A DNA stretch of 55,171 nt from Porticoccaceae bacterium (GCA_024959305.1 JANXGQ010000060.1:1-55171); one strand, 5' to 3'; shown: positions 9,722-19,656, counted from the first letter of the stretch. The notes: a model not told the origin generated them from the sequence alone. Numbers and translations are program-made.

Positions 9722-9881
9722 GAAAAACCACTTAGATTTCGCCTTTTTACACTGCTCTTAACAGAAAAACTCCCTGTAACAGATTTCAGGCCAAATCAAG
9801 TCGCGCTAATTTTTCCCAGAGACTCCCTCAAGAGGACAGAGATTGGGTACAATAGTCATCAAAGTAACCGTGGAAATCACC

Positions 9882-10652
9882 ATGACTGTCAAACTCCGAA
9901 CAGCAGAGCAAATTGCCAAAATGCGTGTAGCCGGCCGTCTTGCCGCCGAGGTGCTCGAGTTGATTGGCGAGCATGTAGTGGCCGGCATCTCAACAGAGGA
10001 GCTGGATCGCATCTGTTATGAGCATATAGTCAATGTGCAGAAGGCGATTCCGGCCTGTCTTGGGTATCGGGGATTCCCAAAATCTATTTGCACCTCGGTC
10101 AATCAGGTCGTCTGTCACGGCATTCCCGCGGAGAAAAAGATTCTCAAAAATGGCGATATTATCAATATTGATGTGACGGTTATCAAAGATGGTTGGTACG
10201 GTGATACCAGCAAAATGTACAGCGTCGGAAAAGTAGCGGAGCATGCGCAGCGACTGATAAAAGTATCTCAGGAGTGCCTTTATAAAGGGATCGAGATGGT
10301 TAGGCCGGGCGCTCGCCTCGGAGATATAGGCCATGTTATCCAAGCTCATGCTGAGGCCAACTACTATTCAGTTGTCAGAGACTACTGTGGTCACGGCATT
10401 GGTTCAGAATTCCACGAGGAACCTCAGGTGCTACACTATGGCAAGCCAGGCACCGGACTCGAGCTTAAAGAGGGCATGACCTTTACCATCGAACCCATGG
10501 TCAATGCTGGGAAATTTGCCACCAAACTAAAGCGCGACGGCTGGACTGTGGAAACTAAGGACGGACGCCTGTCTTCGCAATGGGAACACAGCATGCTAGT
10601 TACCAGTGATGGCGTTGAAGTTTTCACTGCTAGACATGACGAAAAGTTCTAG
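9882..10652 (+). CDS. map: Methionine aminopeptidase, type I
   Basis: Removes the initiator Met from nascent proteins using two divalent metals. I start at MTVKLRTAEQIAKMR (256 residues); an upstream in-frame ATG at 9843 adds 13 residues the family lacks. All metal ligands are visible: Asp in NIDVTVIKDGWYGDTSKMY, His in DYCGHGIGSEFHEEP, Glu in FTIEPMVN and Glu in SQWEHSML. It diverges from rpsB and is followed 46 bp later by glnD, the usual map-glnD pairing beside rpsB. A TACAAT sequence at 9848-9853 could be its -10, but no good -35 accompanies it. Confidence 0.97.
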   Translation: MTVKLRTAEQIAKMRVAGRLAAEVLELIGEHVVAGISTEELDRICYEHIVNVQKAIPACLGYRGFPKSICTSVNQVVCHGIPAEKKILKNGDIINIDVTVIKDGWYGDTSKMYSVGKVAEHAQRLIKVSQECLYKGIEMVRPGARLGDIGHVIQAHAEANYYSVVRDYCGHGIGSEFHEEPQVLHYGKPGTGLELKEGMTFTIEPMVNAGKFATKLKRDGWTVETKDGRLSSQWEHSMLVTSDGVEVFTARHDEKF

Positions 10653-10698
10653 GTGTTATTTGATTTTTTATATTTCTAATAGAGAACGAATTTAACTT

Positions 10699-13431
10699 AT
10701 GCCAGACCACAGTTCTACTCAAATACTTCAGCCCAACAATCAAGCCCCTATCTTTTTTGATCAAAAACGTTTTATTGAGGATTTACAATCCTGCGATCCG
10801 CTGAGCGTGTTCCGGAATGCCTTAAATGCCGCTAGAAAACATTTTGACAACCGTTTTTTAGAGGGCGAGGAAGCCCATGCGCTAGTCAATGAAGCCGCCC
10901 AATTCGCAGATGTAATTCTCGGCTTTGCCTGGCATCAATACCAGTGGGATGAGGATATCAGCCTAATTGCGGTCGGGGGCTATGGTCGCGGAGAGCTGCA
11001 TCCCCATTCCGATATAGATCTGCTGATTTTAATGCGCCGCAACCAGCCACAGAAATATCGTGAGCGCATTGAGAATTTTTTGACCTTCCTGTGGGATATT
11101 CAACTTAAAATCGGTCACAGCGTACGCTCATTATCCCAATGTGTAGACGAGGCGAAGGCCGATATCACCGTGGCCACCAACCTGATGGAAACCCGTTTAA
11201 TCTGTGGCGATACAAAACTTCGAGAGAAGATGCTGAAAAAAACTGGGCCCAATAAAATCTGGTCCTCTGCAAAATTCTATCGCGGGAAAATAGAGGAACA
11301 AAAAAGTCGCCACCGCAAACACCATGATACTGAATACAATCTAGAGCCCAATATCAAAGAGGCTCCCGGTGGTCTGCGAGATATCCAGCTAATCAACTGG
11401 ACTGCAAAGCGACATTTTGACGCCTATAGGCGATCACAGCTAGTACACAAGGGCTTTTTATCTGAAGAGGAGTATTTGACGCTGAGGCGGGATGAGGAGT
11501 TTCTATGGAAAGTGCGTTACGGACTGCACTATATAACAGACCGCGGTGAGGAGCGGCTGCTGTTTGATTACCAGCGCAAACTGGCATCCCTACTCGGCTA
11601 TTCTGACAGCAATGGAAAACTGGCGGTTGAGAAGTTTATGCAACGCTATTACCAGACCGTTTTATCCATTCGCGAATTGACCGATGTGCTTCTGCAATAT
11701 CTCGATGAGGCGATCTACCGCAAAAATAAAACCAAAGTGGTCAAACAGATCAATGGTCGCTTTGTAATTCGCGACGACTATCTGGATGCCGTCGACGACA
11801 GCACATTTGCCAACCACCCCTCCGCTCTGCTAGAACTGTTTGTAATCATGGGCGAAACCGAGAGTATCAAAGGCATTCGCGCTTCAGCCATACGTCAAAT
11901 TAGATTGCACAGAAAACTTATCGACGAGGATTTCCGAAACGATCCCGCCAATCGCGAGCTATTTATGCGCCTGCTTAAATCGCCTTTTAAGCTCTCTTGG
12001 CAGCTCAAGCTAATGAATCGCTATGGCATTCTCGGCAACTATCTTCCTGAATTCGGCAAGATAGTCGGACAGACACAACATGATCTATTCCATATCTATC
12101 CAGTCGATGTGCACACACTCGAGCTGATTACCAATATTCGCCGCTTGGTGCGACCGGAGGAAGCGGCCAAGTTTCCAGTGTCCTCACATATCTTCAAAAA
12201 TTTGCCAAAACCCGAGCTTATTATTATCGCTGCTCTCTATCATGATATAGCCAAGGGACGCGGGGGCAATCACTCTATTCTAGGCGCTGTAGACGTAGCA
12301 AATTTTGGAGAGCGTCACGGGCTGCAAAAACAGGAGATTAGCCTGCTGCAATGGCTGGTAGAAAATCATCTACTGATGTCTACCATCGCCCAGCGCGAAG
12401 ATATATCGGATCCGGACGTGATTTATAAATTTGCTCGTCACGTTGGCGATCAGATGCACCTCGACCACCTTTGGGTGCTTACCGTCGCAGATATCAATGC
12501 AACCAATCCAAGGCTGTGGACAGACTGGAAAGGCGCTCTAATGCGCAATCTGTACTTTGAAACCAAGCAAGCGCTACAAGACGATCTTGCCGAGCCAGTG
12601 GATAAATCGGCCTGGGTTCGCAATGCCAGAGATAGCGTGCTGGCTCTGCTGCGGGCAGCGCATATCAGCGAATTTCAGGCCACCGAGGTTTGGGGTGATG
12701 TAGCAGATCAATTCTTTCTGCGCGAACGCGCTGAAGATATAGCGACCTTTACCCAATCGATTATTGCCAGCACAGCTGGCCAGCCGGTTATTCTGCTGCG
12801 CGACGTGGGTGTAGAGATGCCAGTTGCCACGCAAATTTTTGTATATACCAGCGACAGCAATAATCTGTTCCCAATCATCGCCGCCATCCTCGATAAACTG
12901 GGCTTAAATATTCAAGATGCCAGATTACAGACCACCAGTGACAACCGTACTTTCGATGTATTCTACGTATTAGATGAGCGCGATAGCCCCATAGGTTCAG
13001 ACAAAAAACTCTGTGAAAATATCATCTCCTCACTGAGAAAGGGTATTTTAGAACCAACCAAAGTCAATATGGATGTAACCCGCCGAACTTCTAGACGACT
13101 TAAAAACTTTACTATGAAAACACTGGTATCGCTGCGCAATGACAGCGAGACTAACACCACAATTCTGCAAGTTATCACACCGGATAGATCGGGTTTGCTA
13201 GCACAAATAGCCAGTATTTTTTCTCGTTTTGAACTTATCTTATACAATGCAAAAATCTCTACTCTGGGCGAACGGGTTGAGGACACTTTCTATCTAAGGG
13301 ATAAAAACAATCAACCATTAACCAATGAATCGTTGAGCACTCAAATACAACAAACTATCCGCAAAGAGTTAGATTCTCGCAATCAAAATACTGCGCAAGA
13401 ATCCGCCTTTCCAAGTATTAATATCAGGTAG
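10699..13431 (+). CDS. glnD: GlnD, PII uridylyltransferase / uridylyl-removing enzyme
   Basis: Nitrogen sensor that uridylylates PII (GlnB/GlnK) when glutamine is low and removes UMP when it is high, thereby steering glutamine synthetase and NtrC. The 910-residue protein has the nucleotidyltransferase motif GGYGRGELHPHSDID (from about residue 92). Next come a GlnD helical linker and an HD hydrolase domain, with ALYHDIAKGRGGNHS near 510. Two C-terminal ACT glutamine-sensing domains (about 735-805 and 840-905) complete it. Length and domain order are standard. The stop is 4 bp before dapC. Confidence 0.97.
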   Translation: MPDHSSTQILQPNNQAPIFFDQKRFIEDLQSCDPLSVFRNALNAARKHFDNRFLEGEEAHALVNEAAQFADVILGFAWHQYQWDEDISLIAVGGYGRGELHPHSDIDLLILMRRNQPQKYRERIENFLTFLWDIQLKIGHSVRSLSQCVDEAKADITVATNLMETRLICGDTKLREKMLKKTGPNKIWSSAKFYRGKIEEQKSRHRKHHDTEYNLEPNIKEAPGGLRDIQLINWTAKRHFDAYRRSQLVHKGFLSEEEYLTLRRDEEFLWKVRYGLHYITDRGEERLLFDYQRKLASLLGYSDSNGKLAVEKFMQRYYQTVLSIRELTDVLLQYLDEAIYRKNKTKVVKQINGRFVIRDDYLDAVDDSTFANHPSALLELFVIMGETESIKGIRASAIRQIRLHRKLIDEDFRNDPANRELFMRLLKSPFKLSWQLKLMNRYGILGNYLPEFGKIVGQTQHDLFHIYPVDVHTLELITNIRRLVRPEEAAKFPVSSHIFKNLPKPELIIIAALYHDIAKGRGGNHSILGAVDVANFGERHGLQKQEISLLQWLVENHLLMSTIAQREDISDPDVIYKFARHVGDQMHLDHLWVLTVADINATNPRLWTDWKGALMRNLYFETKQALQDDLAEPVDKSAWVRNARDSVLALLRAAHISEFQATEVWGDVADQFFLRERAEDIATFTQSIIASTAGQPVILLRDVGVEMPVATQIFVYTSDSNNLFPIIAAILDKLGLNIQDARLQTTSDNRTFDVFYVLDERDSPIGSDKKLCENIISSLRKGILEPTKVNMDVTRRTSRRLKNFTMKTLVSLRNDSETNTTILQVITPDRSGLLAQIASIFSRFELILYNAKISTLGERVEDTFYLRDKNNQPLTNESLSTQIQQTIRKELDSRNQNTAQESAFPSINIR

Positions 13432-13435
13432 CATT

Positions 13436-14638
13436 ATGAATCCGCACTTGCAGAATCTGCATCCCTATCCCTTTGAGAAATTAAATCAACTCAAGGCAGG
13501 TATAAAACCACCTTCCAGTCTCGAGCCTATCATGCTGTCAGTTGGCGAGCCCAAACATCCAGCACCCGACTTTGTAAAGGCGGCACTATGCGGGTCAATC
13601 GACAGTCTCGCTCAGTATCCCTCGACGCGGGGCTGCATAGAACTTCGAGAGGCCATTGCGCAGTGGATTGGACAGCGATTTAATATCCGCAGCACAGCTC
13701 TAGATCCAGAATTGCACGTTCTGCCTGTGGCCGGTACGCGAGAGGCTCTTTTTGCTTTTACGCAAACAGTGGTCGACCATTCAACGGCCTCTAAACCTCT
13801 GGTGGTATGCCCCAATCCCTTCTACCAAATCTACGAGGGCGCTGCGATTTTAGCCGGGGCAGACACCTATTACCTCAACTGCACTGCCGAGGAGGGGTTT
13901 ATCCCCGATTTAGACTCTGTCTCAGTGGAAACCTGGAAACGCTGCCAACTTTTACAGCTGTGCTCACCCGGCAATCCAACCGGTGCAACCCTATCCTTGC
14001 AGTACTATAAACAGGCGCTAGAGCTCGCCGAACAATATGATTTCATTGTCTCCAGCGACGAGTGCTATTCAGAGATCTATCTGGATGAACAACAGCCTCC
14101 CTTGGGATTATTAGATGCCTGTCGACAGCTGGGCCGAGATAATTTTCAACGCTGCCTGGTCTTTCACAGTCTATCCAAGCGCTCAAATTTACCGGGGCTT
14201 CGCTCTGGCTTTGTCGCCGGTGACCCCAAACTCCTAAAATCCTTTTTAAACTACCGCACCTATCATGGTTGTGCACTGTCGCTCCCGGTGCAGAACGCAT
14301 CAATAGCTGCATGGGATGACGAGTCACATGTCATCACAAATCGACAGCTGTACCGGGAAAAATTTGCCGCCGTTGCAGCAATACTCGAGGGCACGCTGCC
14401 CTTCTCCCTGCCTCCCGCTGGCTTTTACCTGTGGCCCCAGACCCCAATAGATGACATTCAATTCACCCGTGATCTGTATGCCAATGAAAATATCACCCTG
14501 CTTCCCGGCCAATTTCTATCCAGAGAAACCGACAGAGGCAATCCCGGTCGCAATCGTGTTCGATTGGCTCTGGTGGCAAATATTGATCAATGCGTTGAGG
14601 CCGCGCAGCGAATCAAGCGCTTTACGTTGAACCTGTAA
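13436..14638 (+). CDS. dapC: DapC-type succinyldiaminopimelate aminotransferase
   Basis: PLP enzyme of aminotransferase class I, very probably converting N-succinyl-2-amino-6-ketopimelate to N-succinyl-LL-diaminopimelate in lysine and peptidoglycan precursor synthesis. The 400-residue protein has the N-terminal MLSVGEPKHPAP, the cofactor-contacting CSPGNPTGATLS and SSDECYSEIY, and the Schiff-base lysine in SLSKRSNLPGLRSGF (about residue 247). The specific role is inferred from the gene neighbourhood with dapD, as in Pseudomonas; related aminotransferases look similar. Confidence 0.87.
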   Translation: MNPHLQNLHPYPFEKLNQLKAGIKPPSSLEPIMLSVGEPKHPAPDFVKAALCGSIDSLAQYPSTRGCIELREAIAQWIGQRFNIRSTALDPELHVLPVAGTREALFAFTQTVVDHSTASKPLVVCPNPFYQIYEGAAILAGADTYYLNCTAEEGFIPDLDSVSVETWKRCQLLQLCSPGNPTGATLSLQYYKQALELAEQYDFIVSSDECYSEIYLDEQQPPLGLLDACRQLGRDNFQRCLVFHSLSKRSNLPGLRSGFVAGDPKLLKSFLNYRTYHGCALSLPVQNASIAAWDDESHVITNRQLYREKFAAVAAILEGTLPFSLPPAGFYLWPQTPIDDIQFTRDLYANENITLLPGQFLSRETDRGNPGRNRVRLALVANIDQCVEAAQRIKRFTLNL

Positions 14639-14654
14639 TGCGGAGCTTCGACCT

Positions 14655-15308
14655 ATGTTAAAGAAGGAGCGTGCAAAGCTGATTTTAGAGCGTTTAAACA
14701 GCCTCTACCCAGAGACCCCTATACCTTTAAACCACCGCAATAATTTTGAATTACTGGTAGCGGTTCTATTAAGCGCACAGTGTACGGATAAACGAGTCAA
14801 TCAGGTGACCCCAGCCCTCTTCGCACTGGCCAGCAGGGCTATGGATATGCAAAACGTAGCGCTGGAGAGGATTTATCAAATCGTTCGCCCCTGCGGCCTA
14901 GCACCGCAGAAATCTAAAGCGATTTCCAATCTTTCCAAGATTTTAGTGGAAAAGCATAGTGGCGAAGTACCAGAGGATATGCAAATGCTAGAGGCACTGC
15001 CCGGCGTCGGACACAAAACAGCCAGCGTGGTAATGTCCCAAGCTTTTGGGCACCCCGCGTTTCCGGTGGACACCCATATCCATCGATTGGCTCAGCGCTG
15101 GGGTCTAACCAAAGGCCACAATGTGACTCAAACAGAGCGCGACCTTAAAAAGCTATTCCCGCGACAATACTGGAACAGACTACATTTGCAGATTATCTTT
15201 TACGGGCGCGAATTCTGCACCGCGCGAGGCTGTGACGGGCGAGTTTGTGAACTCTGCAGCAGCTGCTACCCCAACCGCAAAAAACCATTTATAGCGAGAA
15301 AGGCCTAG
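14655..15308 (+). CDS. nth: Endonuclease III, with non-canonical C-terminal cysteine spacing
   Basis: Base-excision DNA glycosylase/AP lyase removing oxidised pyrimidines. In the 217-residue protein the helix-hairpin-helix LEALPGVGHKTA carries the catalytic Lys and FPVDTHIHRLAQRWG the catalytic Asp. The [4Fe-4S] region differs from E. coli: instead of C-X6-C-X2-C-X5-C it reads CTARGCDGRVCELCSSC, that is C-X4-C-X4-C-X2-C-X2-C. The cluster may use a different set of these five cysteines. It lies 16 bp after dapC. Confidence 0.92.
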   Translation: MLKKERAKLILERLNSLYPETPIPLNHRNNFELLVAVLLSAQCTDKRVNQVTPALFALASRAMDMQNVALERIYQIVRPCGLAPQKSKAISNLSKILVEKHSGEVPEDMQMLEALPGVGHKTASVVMSQAFGHPAFPVDTHIHRLAQRWGLTKGHNVTQTERDLKKLFPRQYWNRLHLQIIFYGREFCTARGCDGRVCELCSSCYPNRKKPFIARKA

Positions 15309-15352
15309 TCTTTTGCTATGCTTAGGCGATTCTCGGCAAAGCGCGAAAAATT

Positions 15353-15685
15353 ATGATTATCCTCTACGGCATTAAAAATTGTGACACAGTCAAAAAGGCA
15401 CAAAAATGGCTGGAAAAAAATCAGCGAGAATATAGATTTCACGATCTGCGTATCGACGGCATTAGGACTGAGACAATAGCTACTTGGATTGAGCAGATTG
15501 GCTGGGAAACTGTTTTAAATAAGCGCAGCACCAGCTGGCGAAATCTCGATAACGCGGTGCAACAGGGGCTCAATGCGGAGAATATAACCTCCCTCCTTCA
15601 GGAAAATCCAACCCTGATAAAGAGACCTGTGCTAGATGTGGATGGTATAATTAGCGTCGGATTTAACGCAGATACCTTTAACTGA
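15353..15685 (+). CDS. ArsC/Spx-family thioredoxin-fold protein (YffB-like)
   Basis: Small cytoplasmic protein of 110 residues. It has the ArsC-family N-terminal strand ILYGIKNCDTVKKAQKWLE with a single conserved Cys at residue 10, and the C-terminal KRPVLDVDGIISVGF, which matches the cis-Pro and edge strand of the fold. It is too short for, and lacks the extra motifs of, a proven arsenate reductase, so I do not call it ArsC. A gene of this family beside dapD is conserved in pseudomonads, but its role in vivo is not settled. It starts 44 bp after nth and ends 27 bp before dapD. Confidence 0.88.
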   Translation: MIILYGIKNCDTVKKAQKWLEKNQREYRFHDLRIDGIRTETIATWIEQIGWETVLNKRSTSWRNLDNAVQQGLNAENITSLLQENPTLIKRPVLDVDGIISVGFNADTFN

Positions 15686-15712
15686 TACAACCAAAAAATA
15701 AAGAGCATAAAA

Positions 15713-16750
15713 ATGAGTAAACTGTACAGCTTCGCCATTGGCGCTGGAACAAAAAATAGTCGCGGAGAGTGGCTTGAAGTATTTTACCCAATCCCAGTGT
15801 TACACCCAGAACAGGATTTGGCAGATATTGTAACCGGCATTTTTGGCGACACTTTTGACCATAGTTCCGATATCGAACCCAGCGCACAACAGCTTAGCTC
15901 ATTGCAATCAGCTCTTGAGCAAAATGGCTACAGTGATCTTGCCGCGGCGGTCAGCACTCTGCAAAACGCCAAGCGCCCGCTGGTAGTGGCCATTTTAAAA
16001 CAAGACAGCCCCCCTACTTCTGTGCCCGAGGGCTATCTCAAGTTGCATCTATTGAGTCATCGCCTGGTAAAACCCCATGGCACCGACCTCACAGGTATCT
16101 TTGGGACATTAAAAAATGTCGCCTGGACCAGTGAAGGCGCCATAGATATTGAAGAGCTGCCGGCGAGAATGCTCGAAGCCCGAGTATCGGGACGAACTCT
16201 CAGCGTTGACTGCGTTGATAAATTCCCCAAACTGGTAGATTACCTGGTGCCCTCTGGCGTTCGTATCGCCGACACCTCCAGAGTTCGACTGGGCGCTTAC
16301 GTAGGGGAAGGAACCACCGTAATGCATGAGGGGTTTATCAACTTTAATGCCGGTACCGAGGGTCCAAATATGATCGAGGGCCGCGTCTCCGCAGGGGTAT
16401 TCTGTGGCGCCGGAACCGATGTAGGTGGCGGTGCGTCAATTATGGGTACATTGTCGGGGGGCGGCAATATGGTTATCTCGCTGGGCGAAAAATGCCTGCT
16501 GGGAGCCAACGCAGGTGTGGGCATACCACTGGGAGATCGCTGCACTCTGGAGGCCGGCCTATATATCACCGCCGGCACCATCGTCACTCTGCTGGATGAA
16601 AACAAACAGCCCACAGGAAAAATGAAGGCGCGGGATCTGGCCGGCAATAGCGACCTGCTATTCCGACGCAACTCGGTCACTGGCACTGTGGAATGTCTAA
16701 CCAATAAAACCGCGGTCGAGCTCAACCGAGAACTGCATGCCGCAAATTGA
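15713..16750 (+). CDS. dapD: DapD, tetrahydrodipicolinate N-succinyltransferase (long form)
   Basis: Trimeric left-handed beta-helix enzyme adding succinate from succinyl-CoA to tetrahydrodipicolinate in the succinylase branch of lysine/DAP synthesis. At 345 residues it is the long Pseudomonas-type DapD rather than the roughly 274-residue enterobacterial form. Hexapeptide-repeat turns run from about residue 185 to 300 (VRLGAYVGEGTTVMHEGFIN, GGGASIMGTLSGGG, CLLGANAGVGIPLGDRC). With dapC 1 kb upstream it accounts for two consecutive steps. Confidence 0.95.
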   Translation: MSKLYSFAIGAGTKNSRGEWLEVFYPIPVLHPEQDLADIVTGIFGDTFDHSSDIEPSAQQLSSLQSALEQNGYSDLAAAVSTLQNAKRPLVVAILKQDSPPTSVPEGYLKLHLLSHRLVKPHGTDLTGIFGTLKNVAWTSEGAIDIEELPARMLEARVSGRTLSVDCVDKFPKLVDYLVPSGVRIADTSRVRLGAYVGEGTTVMHEGFINFNAGTEGPNMIEGRVSAGVFCGAGTDVGGGASIMGTLSGGGNMVISLGEKCLLGANAGVGIPLGDRCTLEAGLYITAGTIVTLLDENKQPTGKMKARDLAGNSDLLFRRNSVTGTVECLTNKTAVELNRELHAAN

Positions 16751-16756
16751 GTTAAC

Positions 16757-16784
16757 GCCTAAAGGCTCTAGGCAGTCTTTAGGC
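16757..16784. terminator. Inverted repeat at the dapD/fabG convergence
   Basis: GCCTAAAG (16757-16764) and CTTTAGGC (16777-16784) form an 8-bp perfect stem with a 12-nt loop. It lies between two convergent genes and overlaps the stop of the reductase gene. There is no T-run on either strand, so termination is plausible but not proven. Confidence 0.45.
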
Positions 16785-18122
16785 TCCCACCAGATTTTGG
16801 CCGCAGACTCTAAGAATATTGCTATTTACACCAACCGCCTGTGGACTGAGGTAAAAGGCAATCACCTCTGCCACGTCTACAGGCAAGCCGCCCTGCCCCA
16901 AAGAGGATAGGCGTCTGCCAATATGGCGGGTTGCAAATGGAATCGCCGCCGTCATCTGAGTTTCAATAAAGCCCGGCGCAACCGCGTTGACCGTGATACC
17001 TCTGTCCGCACATTGTTGAGCCATGCTTTCAACCATACCAATCACTGCGGATTTAGAAAATCCGTAATTAGTCTGGCCAACATTGCCGGCGATACCGCTG
17101 GTCGAGGCAATACCAACAATTCTGCCGCCATTGTCGAGCATCTCTGTTGCCAACAATGCTCTATTAATCTTCTGAACACTGCCAAGATTCACTTGCATTA
17201 ATAGCTGCCATTGCTGCTCAGTCATTCTCGACAGCATCTTATCTCTGGTAATACCTGCGTTATGGACGATTCCATGGAGCTTATCAGCGTGCTGCAAACA
17301 GCAATCGATCAGCGTTTGAGGCGCATCCTGCGCAGTAATATCCAGGGCTAGAGCTACACCATCCACAGAGGCCATAGCCGCATTTAACTGCGACTGCGAC
17401 TGGGCTACATCAACACCTATCACCTTCGCCCCATCGCGGGCCAACACCTGACTTATAGCAAGCCCAATGCCTCTGGCGGCACCGGTTACCACCACCAGCT
17501 TGCCCTCTAGGGGGCGCTGCCAATCAGCCTGTAAATCAACCTCAGTGACCGGCGCTGTGGCCGTCAACAGCTGGCCATTAGTAAATGCGCAACCCGCAGA
17601 TAGCAAAAATCGCAGGGGCGCCGCAATAGCGCTATCTCCCCCGCGGTCCACATAGAGCAAATTGGCGGTAGCCCCTTTGCGCCCGATCTCCTTGGCTACA
17701 GATTTAACAAACCCCACCAACCCCCGCTGCAAGGTGGCATGATCGGCATCCTGTAGCGCACTGGGCTTATGCCCAATGACCACAACACGGCCACAGCGGC
17801 CTAATTTTGCAAGGTTTTGATGAAAAAAATCGTAGAGCTCAACAGTTTGCTCAGCACTGCAAATCCCTGAGGCATCGAAGATAAGATTGCACTTATCCGC
17901 ACTGTCTGCAGAGACCAATTTTATATCAGTCGACGCTAGAGTGGTGTTGATATTTTCAGAAAATGCGGCACCTGTACTAGAGCCGCAAAGTACATCTCCA
18001 GACAACCTATGAGGCCTGTCGGCAGATTCGCGCATTAAGACGACAGGCTTTGGTAACCCAAGAGCTGATAACAATGATCCGCCAAACTTGGAGTTGGCCA
18101 GTTCAAGATATTTATCGCTCAT
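16779..18122 (-). CDS. Two-domain (high-molecular-weight) FabG-type 3-oxoacyl reductase
   Basis: Short-chain dehydrogenase/reductase of 447 residues, about 200 longer than housekeeping FabG. The ATG at 18122 has AGGAG upstream, and an upstream reading adds nine residues without support. The first half (to about 200) is a degenerate Rossmann-like domain. The second half has the cofactor motif VVVTGAARGIGLAI (about 205-218), HNAGITRDKML and the catalytic pair in GQTNYGFSKSAV. It matches mycobacterial FabG4-like enzymes, which reduce 3-oxoacyl-CoA/ACP with NADH. It diverges from a thiolase gene, so a role with acyl-CoA intermediates is likely; whether synthesis or degradation is open. Confidence 0.88.
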   Translation of the reverse strand: MSDKYLELANSKFGGSLLSALGLPKPVVLMRESADRPHRLSGDVLCGSSTGAAFSENINTTLASTDIKLVSADSADKCNLIFDASGICSAEQTVELYDFFHQNLAKLGRCGRVVVIGHKPSALQDADHATLQRGLVGFVKSVAKEIGRKGATANLLYVDRGGDSAIAAPLRFLLSAGCAFTNGQLLTATAPVTEVDLQADWQRPLEGKLVVVTGAARGIGLAISQVLARDGAKVIGVDVAQSQSQLNAAMASVDGVALALDITAQDAPQTLIDCCLQHADKLHGIVHNAGITRDKMLSRMTEQQWQLLMQVNLGSVQKINRALLATEMLDNGGRIVGIASTSGIAGNVGQTNYGFSKSAVIGMVESMAQQCADRGITVNAVAPGFIETQMTAAIPFATRHIGRRLSSLGQGGLPVDVAEVIAFYLSPQAVGVNSNILRVCGQNLVGA

Positions 18123-18369
18123 AAAAAGACTCCTATTTAATCTCGCCAATTACAAACCCCAATCTAAAGTGTAGACTGATCTGCGGGCTCGTGCCTGTTA
18201 CTTTACTACATCTCAGCGTAATCCGATTGACCCAAATGCCAAAAAAAAATTCTAGTTCTACCAATGAAATAGTTAATATTTACGTCTAAGCTAAAACTAT
18301 CCATTAGATAATTTATTTATCATAATGTTCTCTATTGCACTTTCAACTTTATAAGCAGGAAGCAAAATA

Positions 18370-19656
18370 ATGAGTGATATACGCAGAGTAGCCATTATTG
18401 GCGGAAATAGAATTCCCTTTGTGCGCGGCCATACCGCCTATAGACAGGCATCTAATATGGATATGCTTACCGCGGCCATGAAGGGGCTGGTGCAGCGCTT
18501 CTCACTTGAGGGAGAGCACATTGGCGAAGTTGTAGCTGGCGCGGTGATAAAACATTCCCGCGACTTTAACCTGACTCGAGAAGCTGCCTTAAACTCAGGT
18601 CTGTCCTTAGAAACTCCCGCCTATGATATCCAACAGGCCTGTGCTACTGGGCTCGAGGCGGCCATTCTGGTTGCCAACAAAATTGCACTGGGGCAAATCG
18701 ACTCCGCCATTGCCGGGGGCACAGATACAGCTAGCGATGCGCCGATTGCTGTCAATGAAGGCTACCGCCAAATGCTTCTTGAACTCAATCGTGCCAAAAC
18801 TCTGGGACAACGTTTAAAAAACCTCTTAAAATTCCGGCCCAGCTTTATGGCTCCGGATATTCCCGCCAATGCAGAACCTCGAACTGGCTTATCTATGGGG
18901 CAACATTGTGAATTGATGGCAAAACAATGGAATATTAGTCGAGAAGCGCAGGATCAGCTGACCTTTGACAGCCATCAAAACTTAATCGCCGCCTACGATA
19001 GCGGCTTTTTTGAGGATCTTATAAGCCCGTTCAACGGTGTGGATAAAGACGGCATTATGCGCAATACACCGCTGGAGAAACTGGCTGCGCTCAAGCCCGC
19101 ATTCGATCGCCAATCTGGCTCTGGAACCCTAACCGCCGCCAATTCAACCAGCCTTACCGATGGTGCCGCAACCGTATTGCTGGCCAGTGAGGAATGGGCC
19201 AATAAGCGCAATCTGCCAGTGCAGGCCTACCTGACCCTTAGCGAAGCGGCATCTGTGGATTTTTACTCTCAGGGAGAGGATAGTGAAGGATTGCTAATGG
19301 CTCCCGCCTACGCTGTGCCCAGACTATTAAAACGCGCCGGTCTAAGCCTGCAAGATTTTGATTTCTATGAAATTCACGAGGCCTTTGCAGCCCAGGTGCT
19401 CTGTACCTTGGAAGCTTGGGAAAGCGCGGATTTCTGCAAAAACAAACTGGGCCTGGAAGCGCCGCTGGGAAGCATAGATCGCAGTAAATTAAACGTTAAA
19501 GGCTCCAGTATAGCCGCCGGGCACCCCTTTGCGGCGACTGGGGCAAGAATTATTGCCACACTGGCGAAAATCCTGCGTGAAAATGGCGGCGGGCGCGGCT
19601 TAATTTCAATCTGTGCTGCTGGCGGACAGGGTGTTACTGCCATCGTGGAAGCCTGA
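18370..19656 (+). CDS. Thiolase-family acetyl-CoA C-acyltransferase (FadI/AtoB-like)
   Basis: Catalyses reversible 3-ketoacyl-CoA cleavage or acetoacetyl-CoA formation. The 428-residue protein has the nucleophilic Cys91 in QQACATGLEAAI, NEIHE-type EIHEAFAAQ, the His in AAGHPFAATGARI, and the second Cys in ISICAAGGQGV. The length is closer to FadI than to 390-residue AtoB. Its neighbours (an acyl-CoA-type reductase opposite, SCP2 and a hot-dog thioesterase downstream) suggest an acyl-CoA metabolic group. The 247-bp region upstream, shared with the reductase gene, is AT-rich and must hold both promoters; I see AGCAGGAAG as a start-proximal ribosome site but no convincing -35/-10 pair. Confidence 0.9.
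   Translation: MSDIRRVAIIGGNRIPFVRGHTAYRQASNMDMLTAAMKGLVQRFSLEGEHIGEVVAGAVIKHSRDFNLTREAALNSGLSLETPAYDIQQACATGLEAAILVANKIALGQIDSAIAGGTDTASDAPIAVNEGYRQMLLELNRAKTLGQRLKNLLKFRPSFMAPDIPANAEPRTGLSMGQHCELMAKQWNISREAQDQLTFDSHQNLIAAYDSGFFEDLISPFNGVDKDGIMRNTPLEKLAALKPAFDRQSGSGTLTAANSTSLTDGAATVLLASEEWANKRNLPVQAYLTLSEAASVDFYSQGEDSEGLLMAPAYAVPRLLKRAGLSLQDFDFYEIHEAFAAQVLCTLEAWESADFCKNKLGLEAPLGSIDRSKLNVKGSSIAAGHPFAATGARIIATLAKILRENGGGRGLISICAAGGQGVTAIVEA

Noticed and set aside
15353..15685. Arsenate reductase ArsC
   Set aside because: Shorter, with only the general fold motif and no ars neighbours; the YffB/Spx-like call fits better.
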